The notes beneath the pieces were generated by a model that saw only the letters and a program-made list of their open reading frames with translations, was not told where the DNA came from and ran no database searches. The translations under genes were made by a program, and so were the position numbers. Source: WRKB01 sp031551145 (GTDB lineage Bacteria > Desulfobacterota > Desulfovibrionia > Desulfovibrionales > Desulfovibrionaceae). From it: a DNA stretch of 59,653 bases. Every line of letters begins with the position of its first letter. Positions within the stretch are counted from its first letter, which is position 1. Shown piece by piece: positions 23,220 to 32,336 of this stretch. The DNA lies in contig JAVBNZ010000028.1 of NCBI GenBank assembly GCA_031551145.1, forward strand, positions 1-59,653, written 5' to 3'.

Positions 23220-24257
23220 TCATCGTATCACGCCTCCCGCCGGCACAAAACCCTCTTCGTCATATATCGCGGCCGCCTGTCCCGGCGCGGGCCGGGGCTG
23301 GGCATCGTGAAAGCGGATGCGCAGTTCCCCGTCCCCCGGTTCCACCTGTGCCGGCGCGGCCGGCCGCCTGTAGCGCGTGCGCGCGAATACGCGTTCCGGC
23401 CACAGCTTCGGCGGCACAAGCGGGTTCACTTCCCCGGCCAGGCAGTTCAGGGTGAGGAGTTCCTCCGCCCGGCCCAGGATCAGGCTGTTTTCTTCGGGAT
23501 TTTTTTCCAGAACGTAGAGCGGCTCGCTCCAGGCAATGCCCAGGCCCCGGCGCTGCCCTTCGGTATAGCGCCACAGGCCCCCGTGCCGGCCGATCTCCCG
23601 GCCGTCGGTCAGACGCGCCGGTCCCGGCCCCGGCAGGCGCTCCGGCCGCGCGGCCAGAAAAGCCCGGTAATCATCCCCCGGCACAAAGCAAATCTCCCGG
23701 CTCTCCTCCGGCAGCGGCGGCTCAAAACCCCGTTCCGCAAGGCGTTTGCGCAGTTCGGTCTTATGCACGCAGCCGAGGGGGAAAAGCGCCCGTTCAAGGC
23801 GTTCTTTCGGCGTCAGGCACAGAAAATAGCTCTGATCCCGGCTTGCATCCACGGCGCTGCGCAGGGTCAGACCATAACGCGGATGTTCCTCAAGGCGCGC
23901 ATAATGCCCCGTGGCGAGTCTTTCCGCGCCCAGCCGTTCCGCCGCGTCGAACAGCGCGCCGAACTTGATCGCCGCGTTGCAGCGCACGCAGGGGTTGGGC
24001 GTTTGCCCGGCCGCATAGGCCGCGACAAAAGGCGCGATCACCCGTTCTTCGAACTCCCTCCGCAGATCCGCCACATGCAGCGGCACGCCCAAACGGGCGC
24101 ACAACGCCTGGAGCGCGGGCAGCGGATCCTTCCCGCCATGTGCGGAACGCGGCGTGAAAAGCCCGTGCAGGGCAAGCAGATCGTGCCCCGCTTCTTTCAG
24201 GGCGAGCAGGGCGTACAGGCTGTCCGCCCCGCCGCTGACCGCGACCGCTGTTTTCAT
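23220..24257 (-). CDS. mnmA: tRNA 2-thiouridylase MnmA
   Basis: 345 residues from ATG at 24257, which has a GGAAGAA-type site; an ATG 27 nt upstream is possible. MnmA makes 2-thiouridine at the wobble position of Lys, Glu and Gln tRNAs. The ATP motif SGGADS is at 9-14. The catalytic Cys lies in TPNPCVRCNAAIKFG and the second Cys in REICFVPGDDYRAFL. The C-terminal beta-barrel ends with FVPAGGVI. NifS in this window could supply the persulfide sulfur, which is inference. Confidence 0.93.
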   Translation of the reverse strand: MKTAVAVSGGADSLYALLALKEAGHDLLALHGLFTPRSAHGGKDPLPALQALCARLGVPLHVADLRREFEERVIAPFVAAYAAGQTPNPCVRCNAAIKFGALFDAAERLGAERLATGHYARLEEHPRYGLTLRSAVDASRDQSYFLCLTPKERLERALFPLGCVHKTELRKRLAERGFEPPLPEESREICFVPGDDYRAFLAARPERLPGPGPARLTDGREIGRHGGLWRYTEGQRRGLGIAWSEPLYVLEKNPEENSLILGRAEELLTLNCLAGEVNPLVPPKLWPERVFARTRYRRPAAPAQVEPGDGELRIRFHDAQPRPAPGQAAAIYDEEGFVPAGGVIR

Positions 24258-24284
24258 TTCTTCCGCTCCGGCGGGCGCAACCAT

Positions 24285-24309
24285 GTTTGCCGAGGCAAGC
24301 TCGGCAAAC
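24285..24309. terminator. 10-bp hairpin between thrC and mnmA
   Basis: GTTTGCCGAG (24285-24294) and CTCGGCAAAC (24300-24309) form a perfect stem with a 5-nt loop, between thrC and mnmA on the minus strand. There is no T-run; it may be a weak terminator or a processing site. Confidence 0.45.
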
Positions 24310-24386
24310 GCGCCCTTGTCGCTCCAAGCGGCTGACGCCGCAGACTCCGTCGGCCTGTCCTGCCGGCGTACCGACAGCGGCCGGAC

Positions 24387-25844
24387 TTATTTCTTTTTCA
24401 AACCCAGCCGGGCAACCATGGCTTTCGCGGCCGCGCGGGTATAGTCGGCCTCGCTGAGCGCGCTTTTGCGGCCCGGATCGAGCAGCAGCTCCGGCTTGTT
24501 GGAGAGAGCGGGATCGGGCGTAACCTCGTATTCCGCCGGGAACGTATTGGAAAAATACATGTCCTGGAAGCCGGAGAATTTCAGGCTGTGGGCCGTGGCG
24601 TCGAGCACGGCGTGTTCGCCCTGTTCCAGCAGGCCGAGTTCGCGCGCGCGCAAAAGTCCGGCCAGGCATTCCCCGCCCTGGGTGCAGGCGATGTGCCCGT
24701 GGCGGTTGGCGAGGATCATGGCGTCCATGATCCGCTGTTCCGTCACCTGCAGCACCTGGAAGGCGTCTTCCCCGCCTTGCCGCACGTATTCCCCGGCCAG
24801 GCGCTTCACGCGCGGGAAGGAGACGGGGTTGCCGATCATGGCGGCCTGGGCCGTGCTGGCCCGCACTTTCACGGGTTCGTAATGCCGGGCGGAAGGCTCT
24901 TTGACGCTGTAATAGCGCCAGACCGGGTCGGCGTGTTCCGACTGCACGCCGAAAATGCGGGGCAGGCGGTCGATGACGCCCAGGCGCTTCAATTTGAGGA
25001 AGCCGGACATCACGGCCGTGACGTTGCCTGCGTTGCCGATGGGCACGAAAACGCACTGCCCGGCCATGTTCCAGCCATACCATTGGGCGGTTTCGAAGGC
25101 GTAGGATTCCTGGCCCAGAATGCGCCAGCTGTTCTTGGAATTGAGCAGGGCCACGCGGTATTCCTCGGCCAGCTTTTCCACAACCTTCATGCAGTCGTCA
25201 AACACGCCGGGCAGTTCGAGCACCACGGCCCCGCTGCCCAGCGGCTGGGAAAGCTGCTGGGGCGTAACCTTGCCGTGAGGCAACAGCACCACGGATTTGA
25301 GCGGCGCGCCCACATAGGCGGCATAGAGCGCGGCCGAGGCCGAAGTATCGCCCGTGGAGGCGCACACGGCCAGCACTTCGCCCCAGTTCTGTTTACGGGC
25401 CAGGGCCTTCAGGTAGCTGAAAGCGCAGGCCATGCCCCGGTCCTTGAAAGAGGCGCTGGGATTCTGGCCGTCGTTCTTGAAGGCGAAGGGCAGGCCCACG
25501 TTGCGGGCAAGTGCGGGCGCGGCCTCGATAATCGGGGTGTTGGCCTCGCCGAGGTAGACGATGTCCTCCTCGTCCAACACGGGCGCGGTCAGTTCATAGA
25601 AGCGGAAAATGCCGCGCAGGGCCTTGTTGCGGGTGGCGCAGCGCGTGTCGAACAAATTGCGCCAGTGCGCGGCCCCTTTTTCGGCCAGACGGTCGAAGTC
25701 CAGGTCTTCCAGCAGCAGCACCTCGCCGCAGGTCGGGCAGGTGTAGAGCAGGTTTTCGATGGGCAGGCGCGCGTTGCAGCCCAGACAGAGGTATTCCATG
25801 CGCCCGCGGTCGGCGGGAAAGAGATCGGCGACGGACATGAGCAT
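24387..25844 (-). CDS. thrC: threonine synthase
   Basis: 485 residues (an in-frame ATG two codons in is an alternative). It converts O-phosphohomoserine to threonine with PLP. An N-terminal zinc-ribbon-like part is visible (CLGCN near 22 and CPTC near 36). The PLP lysine lies in SASFKDRG near 130, with the phosphate-binding loop PIGNAGNVTAVMSG near 267. It lies between plsY and mnmA, with no link to other threonine genes in the window. Confidence 0.92.
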   Translation of the reverse strand: MLMSVADLFPADRGRMEYLCLGCNARLPIENLLYTCPTCGEVLLLEDLDFDRLAEKGAAHWRNLFDTRCATRNKALRGIFRFYELTAPVLDEEDIVYLGEANTPIIEAAPALARNVGLPFAFKNDGQNPSASFKDRGMACAFSYLKALARKQNWGEVLAVCASTGDTSASAALYAAYVGAPLKSVVLLPHGKVTPQQLSQPLGSGAVVLELPGVFDDCMKVVEKLAEEYRVALLNSKNSWRILGQESYAFETAQWYGWNMAGQCVFVPIGNAGNVTAVMSGFLKLKRLGVIDRLPRIFGVQSEHADPVWRYYSVKEPSARHYEPVKVRASTAQAAMIGNPVSFPRVKRLAGEYVRQGGEDAFQVLQVTEQRIMDAMILANRHGHIACTQGGECLAGLLRARELGLLEQGEHAVLDATAHSLKFSGFQDMYFSNTFPAEYEVTPDPALSNKPELLLDPGRKSALSEADYTRAAAKAMVARLGLKKK

Positions 25845-25918
25845 TTTCTCGCAGGTTGATGGTTGGACGGAAGGTCAACACCGACAAAAAACGGAGGGAA
25901 AAGTCCTCTCCGGGAAAA

Positions 25919-26506
25919 TCACGCTTTTTTCTTCCAGGATTTTTCCTCGCCGCGCAGCAGACGGAAGATATTTTCTTTATGGGCAACGATCATGACGGCC
26001 GCGACGATGAGCGCCAGCGGCAGAAAGCGCCATGCCCCGGTGAACAGCAGGACGAACGGCAAAACGACGGCAAACGTCAGAGAACCCGCCGACACGAAGC
26101 CCGAACGCAGGATAACGGCCACGCACACGGCGGCTGAAACCAGAAGCTGTGGAAAGGCCAGGGGAATGAACACGCCTATGCTCGTGGCAACGGCCTTGCC
26201 CCCCTTGAAGCCGAGAAAGCACGACCAGCGGTGCCCGGCCACGGCGGACAGCGCGGCCAGCGTAACGAACACGGCGTCGGGGTTGATGCACAGGGCGATG
26301 CCCGAAGCGGCCAGACCCTTGCCCAGATCGCCGGCCAGGGTAGCCGCGCCCCAGCCGAAACCGCAAAGCCGGGCCACGTTGGTCGCGCCCACGTTGCCGC
26401 TGCCGGCCAGGCGCGGATCGACGCCCTTGATCCAGAGGGCAAACACCAGCCCGAAGGGCACGGAACCCATGACATAGGAAAGGACGACCCAGAGAAATTC
26501 CGCCAT
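25919..26506 (-). CDS. plsY: glycerol-3-phosphate acyltransferase PlsY
   Basis: 195 residues from ATG at 26506 with GAGG upstream; a GTG two codons earlier is less likely. PlsY is an inner-membrane enzyme that acylates glycerol 3-phosphate from acyl phosphate. The three family motifs are present: SYVMGSVPFG near the start, GSGNVGATNVAR near 35-46, and FLGFKGGKAVATSIGVF near 97-113. It has about five membrane segments and a Lys-rich C-terminus. Confidence 0.95.
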   Translation of the reverse strand: MAEFLWVVLSYVMGSVPFGLVFALWIKGVDPRLAGSGNVGATNVARLCGFGWGAATLAGDLGKGLAASGIALCINPDAVFVTLAALSAVAGHRWSCFLGFKGGKAVATSIGVFIPLAFPQLLVSAAVCVAVILRSGFVSAGSLTFAVVLPFVLLFTGAWRFLPLALIVAAVMIVAHKENIFRLLRGEEKSWKKKA

Positions 26507-26566
26507 GTGCACCTCGCGGAGGTTTACAGCATTTTACGCTTGAAACAGTTGGGGTTTTGTCGTCTT

Positions 26567-28663
26567 CTACAGTTCAGCGGCCTCAAGTATGGTCACTTCG
26601 TTATACAGGGGACTGATCTTGCCCAGGCGCACCTGCACGGTCTGGCCGGCAAAAACCCGATCTCCGAAAAGTTTGCGCTTGCCGCGCACAAAAATTTGCT
26701 CGCGCGGCAGGGCCACTGAGACGAAAGCGTCGTTTTCCTCCGTCACCACGCCGTTCCACCAGTGTTTATCCCCGAATGTGCGCAGGTACATGAGCTTCCA
26801 ATAACGCGGCCGAAAACGCTGCACCTGCCCCGCCGCGTCCAGGCGCGCGTCGAGCAGGGGCAACAGCGCGGCCAGTTCCGCATGCGTTTTCAGCGCCTTG
26901 CCGTGGACAAGCAAGTGTATCATCTGCGCTTCGTTTATCAAATCGGTATAGCGGCGCAGGGGCGAACTCACGGGGGCATAGGCCGGCACGCCCAGAGCCG
27001 CATGGGGCCGCGGGCTGAGGTCGAGGCAGGAGGGAACCAGAGATTTCATGATGCGGGCCATGTCGTGCGGCTGCGTCCATACCCCCGCATACTCCTTGGG
27101 CAGGGCCACATCCTGCGCGCGGTGATACAGCGGAAGCTCCCGCTGCGCGGCCCAGACGGCGGCCGAGGAACTGACCAGAATCATCAGTTCGGCAACCATG
27201 TCCTGGGCGCGTTGCGGCGGCCCTTCCCGCATCGTCACTTCCGCGTTCACGCCCTCGCCTTCGACGCTGTAGACGGGATCGGGCCGCTCCATAATCACCG
27301 CGCCCCTGCCTATGCGTGCCTGTCGCAGGCTTTGGGTCAGGCGTTCCGCCGGCAGGAGCAGGCCGGCGAAGGCTGCGGCCGGATTTTGCTCCGTTTCGGC
27401 GCCGGCAAGCACGGTTTCGCAGTCCGCGTACGTCAGATTGGCCGCCGTTGTGACCCGGTGCAGGGCAAAACTCCAGGGTCCGAGTTCGCCGGAAAAATCC
27501 GCCTCGCAACTGAAGATCAGGGCGGGGCGCTCCTCTCCGGCCGTCAGGTTGAAGAAATCCGTGCCCAGTTCCTCAGGCAGCATGTGGTGCGTGGCTTCGG
27601 GCAGATAAATGCTCGTGGCGCGGCGCAGCACGGCCCTGTCCAGTTCGGATCCGAAAGGCCAGCCAAGAGCCGGACAGGCGAGGGCCACATGCAGACGCGC
27701 GCGGCCGTCGCGCAACTCTTCGATATGGAAGGCGTCGTCCACGTCGCGGGTGGTGGGGCTGTCTATGCTCACAAAGGGCAGATCACACGGGGGCAGGCCG
27801 GCCAGGATCTCGCGGCAGCGTTGTTTCAACGCCGCCAGAGCCGGGGCGTGCTCCGCGCTCCAGGCGTTACCCGGCGCGTAGTCAGCCCGATCCAGCCAGA
27901 AATTGTGGTGTTCCGGCACCAATCCCCAGGCGCAGGCCAGATGCAGGGGCAGATGCGGCAGATCGGGCAGGCCCTTGCAGAGTTGCCGCCACAGGGCCTC
28001 GTCCTCCTGGCGTTCCGGGTCGGCCACACGGCCGAGGATGAGAGAGCGCAGGCGTTCCCGGCTTTCCGCATCGGGCATTTCCGAAGAATCCGGCGGCGGG
28101 AGCGCGCGTTTTTTGCAGTGCACGTCCCAGAGCAGGCGTATGAAGCCCGCGCCGCGCGCGTGCAGGTTTTCGCGCCGACGCGCGGCTTCCTGTTCGGCCA
28201 TGCGCGTTTCCACCAGCTCGCGCGCATAGACCACGAAGTCCGGCGGCTGAAATTTGAAATGGCTTTTGCAGGCCAGCAGCGCCCGGCCGTAAGCGGCCAC
28301 GCTGTCCACATCCGGCGCGCTTTCAAAAAGCTCCGCGAACCAGCGCGCGCCCGCGCGCTCCACTTCGCCTTCGGCCGCTTCCCACACGGCCAGGGGATCA
28401 ACGGCCCGGCAGCGCTCCTCGCGCAACGCGGCATGACGCATAAGCAGATCGGCGGCCGCATCCTTGCCCAAATTCGAAGCGCCCGCCGGCCCGGACCAGG
28501 GCAGCAGGCGGTTCGCACCCAGGCGCATTTCGCGCCTGTTGGGCAGGAGCAGACGCAGCCTGCCGCCCTGCTCCTCGCTCACCCAGGCTATCTGAGGGCT
28601 GTTGCCCTCCATGTATTCAACAATGCAGCCGGGGCCGGGATAGGTGACGAGAGAATCGGACAT
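26567..28663 (-). CDS. RNB-domain exoribonuclease (RNase II/R family)
   Basis: 698 residues from ATG at 28663; the ribosome binding site is weak. The RNB catalytic motif is complete, IDSPTTRDVDDAFH at about 300-313, with the four metal-binding Asp at the spacing known from RNase II. PVSSPLRRYTDLINEAQMI is the second conserved block. A short beta-rich C-terminus replaces a clear S1 domain, and the N-terminal half is not of the classical cold-shock type. It degrades RNA 3' to 5'. Calling it specifically RNase R or II is not justified. Confidence 0.87.
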   Translation of the reverse strand: MSDSLVTYPGPGCIVEYMEGNSPQIAWVSEEQGGRLRLLLPNRREMRLGANRLLPWSGPAGASNLGKDAAADLLMRHAALREERCRAVDPLAVWEAAEGEVERAGARWFAELFESAPDVDSVAAYGRALLACKSHFKFQPPDFVVYARELVETRMAEQEAARRRENLHARGAGFIRLLWDVHCKKRALPPPDSSEMPDAESRERLRSLILGRVADPERQEDEALWRQLCKGLPDLPHLPLHLACAWGLVPEHHNFWLDRADYAPGNAWSAEHAPALAALKQRCREILAGLPPCDLPFVSIDSPTTRDVDDAFHIEELRDGRARLHVALACPALGWPFGSELDRAVLRRATSIYLPEATHHMLPEELGTDFFNLTAGEERPALIFSCEADFSGELGPWSFALHRVTTAANLTYADCETVLAGAETEQNPAAAFAGLLLPAERLTQSLRQARIGRGAVIMERPDPVYSVEGEGVNAEVTMREGPPQRAQDMVAELMILVSSSAAVWAAQRELPLYHRAQDVALPKEYAGVWTQPHDMARIMKSLVPSCLDLSPRPHAALGVPAYAPVSSPLRRYTDLINEAQMIHLLVHGKALKTHAELAALLPLLDARLDAAGQVQRFRPRYWKLMYLRTFGDKHWWNGVVTEENDAFVSVALPREQIFVRGKRKLFGDRVFAGQTVQVRLGKISPLYNEVTILEAAEL

Positions 28664-28722
28664 AAACGAAATAGGGTAAAAAATGCCTGAAAGAAGGATA
28701 ATATACTGCGCATGCGGAAAAA

Positions 28723-30618
28723 TCACAAGCGCAACAATGTTCGCCACCGCGGGAGAGCAGGCTCAAGCGCCAGATAGTCCGGCGGGAGCGCGACCGGGCA
28801 GGGCGCGGCCAGGGCGCGCGCCAAATCGTCGGCGTTGCGTATGCGCGCCAATCCGGGCAAGTCATGCAGAGGACAGAGATCGAAATCGTTTTTCACGGCC
28901 TGCACCATTACCGGCAGGCCGAGGGCCGCGGCCTCCAACGCCGCCGTGGTGGAATTGGCGGCCCAGACCACGGTGCCGGGCACATACAGTTCCCCGAGAG
29001 GGCGGGTGGTGATTTCCGGCGCGCCGCCCTGAGGGAAAAGACGCGCGAGCCGGCTGTTCACTTCCAGATAGGGGTGCGGCTTGACAAGCACGGCCAGATC
29101 GCGCAGCAGGCCCGTCTGAACGGCGCGGGCCAACACGGCGAGCTGGGCGTCCGTCTCGTCGGCGAAAAAGCTCGTTACCAGCAGCAGGCGGCGTTCTCCG
29201 GGCAGACCGGCGACGGACTTTTGGCCGTGCAGGTACATGTAGCGCAGAGCCTCGACCATGCCCACCCGTTCCGCGTCATAGCCGGCGGCCCGCATTTCCT
29301 CCAGTGCGCCCCGGCCGTTGACGAACAGGCGATCCGGCTGGAACGCCCGGCAGTCTTCGGCCGTGAACGCGCGCTGATCGTCGAAATAACGGAAATCCGC
29401 CGGCCGCACCGTGGAATGCTGCGCGCCCCAGACCGGCCCGGCCCCGGCCTCGTGCAGGGCCTGGGTGAGCATGCGCTCCCAGGGGCAGTTTTCCAGAGGA
29501 AAGATCGTCCAGTCCCGCCCGCCTATCCACTCGGCCCAGCGCGTGCAGGCCCGACGCTGCAGGCAGCGCTCCAGAGCCCGCCAGCCCCGGAAGGAGTCGG
29601 CATAGGCCCAGCCCAGGTGGGGCCACAAATCCATATGCGAGCCGTTGAAATGAAAATGCGCCCGCACGACGCTTTCCGCGCCCAGGCTTGCCCGGCAGAG
29701 CCGCGCCCAGCGCAGCAGGCAGGCCCCCAGATCCGCCGCACCCAGAAATTCTTCAAGATAATGGAAGCTTGCCCCGTCGCGCCGTGCGGCCCGGAAGACC
29801 TTCATCAGTTCAATGCAGCGGCGCAGGCTGTACTGGGGCGAAGGAAAGGCGATGAACAGCCAGTGGACGCCGTGCGGCTCCCCAGGCGAGGGGGCGAAGG
29901 CATCGTGCAGAGCCTCCCAATAACGGGAGCGAAAGCGCCCCTGTTCCGCCGCCTTGGGATCGGTGTTGGGAAAATAGGTCGCCACCGTCCCTTCCACCCG
30001 CGCGGCGCGCGCCGGGCTCGGCTCGGCAGTGCGGGGCAACAGACGTTTTACGCTCCACAGCCAGTGGACAAAACGGCCCACGGCCTTGAGCGGCGCGGGC
30101 AGCGCGTAGTACAGACGGGCCGGCAATGAAGGCCGCGCGCCCGTGCGGGCCTCCCCTCCGGGAACATGGCTGAAAAGGCGGTTCGTCACCCGACAAAAGC
30201 TTTCCAGGGCGGCGCGCAGTTTCGCGTCCCCGCCGACCAAGCACAGTTCGTCGCAGCCTTCTTCCTCCAGGCGCAGTTCCAGAACACGCAGCTTGAGCGC
30301 TTCATACAGGCCGGGCAACACCTTGGGGTGCTTTTCAAAAAGCAGGGAGCACCACCACATCGAAAGTCCGTCCCCGGCCTTGAGCGCTTCCTGCAACTCC
30401 ACGCCGCCGACGTCCAGCCTGCCGAGATCATAAACCCAGGCGAGCAGTTCCGCTCGGATGCGCGGCAACTGCCGTTCCAGCAGCACGGGCACGGAAAGCT
30501 GCCCCTCGGGCACGTCCGCGGCGCTCCAGTGGAGGATGAGACTCTTCCCGGCGCTCTCGGGAGTTGGGGGAACCGGAGGCAGCGGAGAAGCGTCGAAAAG
30601 GAGCGCGCGGCGGCTCAC
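28723..30618 (-). CDS. surface-carbohydrate transferase-like protein
   Basis: A GTG start overlaps the mtnA stop (GTGA), giving 631 residues. The C-terminal half has a GT-B-like layout, with VWGAQHSTVRPADFRYF, then LLVTSFFADET, VKPHPYLEVN and WAANSTTAALEAAALGLPVMV. These resemble CDP-sugar- or sialyl-transferase-like and TIGR04326 surface-polysaccharide proteins. The N-terminal part includes a SMWWCSLLFEK stretch also seen in such proteins. There are no membrane segments. It sits, translationally coupled, among housekeeping genes rather than in a polysaccharide cluster. Function is inferred by pattern. Confidence 0.6.
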   Translation of the reverse strand: MSRRALLFDASPLPPVPPTPESAGKSLILHWSAADVPEGQLSVPVLLERQLPRIRAELLAWVYDLGRLDVGGVELQEALKAGDGLSMWWCSLLFEKHPKVLPGLYEALKLRVLELRLEEEGCDELCLVGGDAKLRAALESFCRVTNRLFSHVPGGEARTGARPSLPARLYYALPAPLKAVGRFVHWLWSVKRLLPRTAEPSPARAARVEGTVATYFPNTDPKAAEQGRFRSRYWEALHDAFAPSPGEPHGVHWLFIAFPSPQYSLRRCIELMKVFRAARRDGASFHYLEEFLGAADLGACLLRWARLCRASLGAESVVRAHFHFNGSHMDLWPHLGWAYADSFRGWRALERCLQRRACTRWAEWIGGRDWTIFPLENCPWERMLTQALHEAGAGPVWGAQHSTVRPADFRYFDDQRAFTAEDCRAFQPDRLFVNGRGALEEMRAAGYDAERVGMVEALRYMYLHGQKSVAGLPGERRLLLVTSFFADETDAQLAVLARAVQTGLLRDLAVLVKPHPYLEVNSRLARLFPQGGAPEITTRPLGELYVPGTVVWAANSTTAALEAAALGLPVMVQAVKNDFDLCPLHDLPGLARIRNADDLARALAAPCPVALPPDYLALEPALPRWRTLLRL

Positions 30619-31658
30619 AGGCGCAATGCCTTGATGGCCGTGTCGTACGGCGGGCGCAGCACGCCCCGTTCCGTGATGATGGCGTCGATCAGCCGGGCCG
30701 GGGTGACGTCGAAGGCGAAGTTGAACACTTCCACCCCTTCGGGCGTGATTCGGCAGTCCCCCACATGCGTCACCTCGCGCGGGTCGCGTTCCTCAATGGG
30801 GATGCTCGAACCCTCCGGCGTGCGGATGTCGATGGTCGAGCAGGGCGCGGCCGCATAAAAGGGCACGCCGTGCTCCCGCGCCAGCAGGGCCACGCCGTAG
30901 GTGCCGATTTTGTTGGCCGTGTCGCCGTTGACGGCGATGCGGTCCGCGCCGACCACCACGCAGTCCACCATGCCTCGCGCCATGAGCAGGGCGCAGGCGT
31001 TGTCGCAGGCCACGCGCACGGGAATGCCGTCCCGCGCCAGTTCCCAGGCCGTAAGGCGCGCCCCCTGAAGGAAGGGCCGGGTTTCATTGGCGATGACGCT
31101 GAGGTTTTTGTCCTTTTCCCAGGCCGAGCGGATGACGCCCAGCGCCGTGCCCCAGCCGGCCGTGGCCAGCGCGCCGGCGTTGCAGTGCGTCATGACGCGC
31201 GCGCCGGGCGGCAGCAGGGCCGCGCCGACAGCGCCCATCGCCTTGTTGGCTTCGATATCCTCGCGTTGCAGGGCGGCCGCCTCTTTTTTCCAGAGGCGGA
31301 TCAGCGCCGCAAGCGGCATCTCCGGCGTGCGGAGCGCGCGCAGGCGATCCACGGCCCCGCGCAGGTTCACGGCCGTGGGTCTGGCCGAGGCGATGCGTTC
31401 CACCAGGCCTTCCAAACGCGCATGCCGGTCGAACAATTCGCCCCCGGCTTCGGCTTCCGCCGTTTCCAGGGCCGCGAGCACGCAGCCCCAGGCCGCGGCC
31501 ACGCCTATGGCCGGCGCGCCGCGCACGACCATTTCCTTCAATGCGGTGACCACGTCCCCGCTGTTGCGGCAGGGGAACACTTCCTCCCGCCCCGGCAAAA
31601 GGCGCTGATCAAGAAGGAGCAGGGCTTCCTGCCCCTCATCGTATATAATATGCTGCAT
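30615..31658 (-). CDS. mtnA: methylthioribose-1-phosphate isomerase
   Basis: 347 residues. It converts 5-methylthioribose 1-phosphate to the ribulose form in methionine salvage. MVVRGAPAIGVAAAWG (43-58) and the catalytic pair, Cys in VMTHCNAGALATAGWGTALG and Asp in CVVVGADRIAVNGDTANKIGTY, match the family. No other salvage genes are in the window. It follows the ThiS-like gene by 6 nt and overlaps the next gene. Confidence 0.95.
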   Translation of the reverse strand: MQHIIYDEGQEALLLLDQRLLPGREEVFPCRNSGDVVTALKEMVVRGAPAIGVAAAWGCVLAALETAEAEAGGELFDRHARLEGLVERIASARPTAVNLRGAVDRLRALRTPEMPLAALIRLWKKEAAALQREDIEANKAMGAVGAALLPPGARVMTHCNAGALATAGWGTALGVIRSAWEKDKNLSVIANETRPFLQGARLTAWELARDGIPVRVACDNACALLMARGMVDCVVVGADRIAVNGDTANKIGTYGVALLAREHGVPFYAAAPCSTIDIRTPEGSSIPIEERDPREVTHVGDCRITPEGVEVFNFAFDVTPARLIDAIITERGVLRPPYDTAIKALRL

Positions 31659-31664
31659 GATGGG

Positions 31665-31895
31665 TTATCCGCTTGAAGTGACCTTGCGCACCAAAATTCT
31701 GTCTCCGGGCAGAATGGCGCGGTCGTGGGTGAGAAGTTCGCCGTCGCGCGCCACCAAGGCCGTGCAGGCGCGCAGTCCGAGCGCGGAAAGCAGTTGCCCG
31801 GCCGTTTTGGGCCGGGGCAGAACGCGTTCCTCATTCTCCGGCTGCACGAGCACGGTAATGGCGGGTTCCGGGCGTTTTTCCCGTATGTCTTCCAC
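31665..31895 (-). CDS. ThiS/MoaD-like ubiquitin-fold protein
   Basis: The GTG at 31895 is chosen because GGGGAGAG lies just upstream; an ATG 72 nt further up has no such site. The protein has 76 residues with a beta-grasp pattern: ITVLVQPENEERVLPRPKTAGQLLSALGL, TALVARDGELLTHDRAILPGDRILVRKVTSSG. It ends in SSG rather than the GG needed for thiocarboxylation, so a sulfur-carrier role is uncertain. It is 6 nt before mtnA. Confidence 0.72.
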   Translation of the reverse strand: MEDIREKRPEPAITVLVQPENEERVLPRPKTAGQLLSALGLRACTALVARDGELLTHDRAILPGDRILVRKVTSSG

Positions 31896-31950
31896 AATAC
31901 TCTCCCCGGCCGGAGTATTCGTTCCGACCCTCTTTGACAAGTTTAGCCGT

Positions 31951-31964
31951 TTTTCGCGCGAAAA
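31951..31964. promoter_or_regulatory. 14-bp palindrome, possible operator
   Basis: TTTTCGCGCGAAAA is a perfect palindrome 56 nt upstream of the ThiS-like start. It could be a regulator site for the minus-strand operon. The cognate protein is unknown. Confidence 0.35.
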
Positions 31965-32152
31965 CAAGACGAACGACTTGACCCGACCTTACCCGGCCCG
32001 TATTACCGGAGAGTGGAAATTTGTGTAAATTCCGCGCACCGAAGGACGGCGGCCGAACGATACGAAGCCGGAAGACGCTTTTTACAACAACATCAAAAAA
32101 TTCATGAATTGGTGACCGCGCCTTGCCCTTGCGCGTGGAACATGGTAGGCGC

Positions 32153-32180
32153 TTGACCACGCGATATTCCGCGCTACTAT
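32153..32180 (+). promoter_or_regulatory. candidate sigma-70 promoter of the site-2 protease gene
   Basis: TTGACC (32153-32158), 16-nt spacer, TACTAT (32175-32180), about 156 nt before the ATG at 32337. Confidence 0.45.
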
Positions 32181-32336
32181 TTACGGAGTGCGAAAAACCG
32201 GTTCTTTCGCTCTTTAAACCGCCGCGCCGCGCAACGCGATGCGCGCCCGATCCGCCGTCTTCCGGCAACGCGGCGGGTTCTTATCCTTCGATACCGGGCG
32301 CCGTGTATTGCTCCCCGGCAATAAGGTTCATATATT

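Larger units (their letters stand above)
31896..32336. other. divergent intergenic region, ThiS-like and site-2 protease
   Basis: This 441-nt gap between divergent transcription units contains no credible gene. It holds a 14-bp palindrome (31951-31964), a TTGACC-N17-TATTAC pair on plus (31978-32006), a second plus-strand promoter (32153-32180) nearer the protease gene, and weak minus-strand hexamers (TTTACA, TTGTCA). No riboswitch consensus was recognised. Confidence 0.6.

Noticed and set aside
26762..28690. 642-codon open frame on the plus strand
   Set aside because: Antisense to the RNB exoribonuclease, whose catalytic Asp motif is intact.
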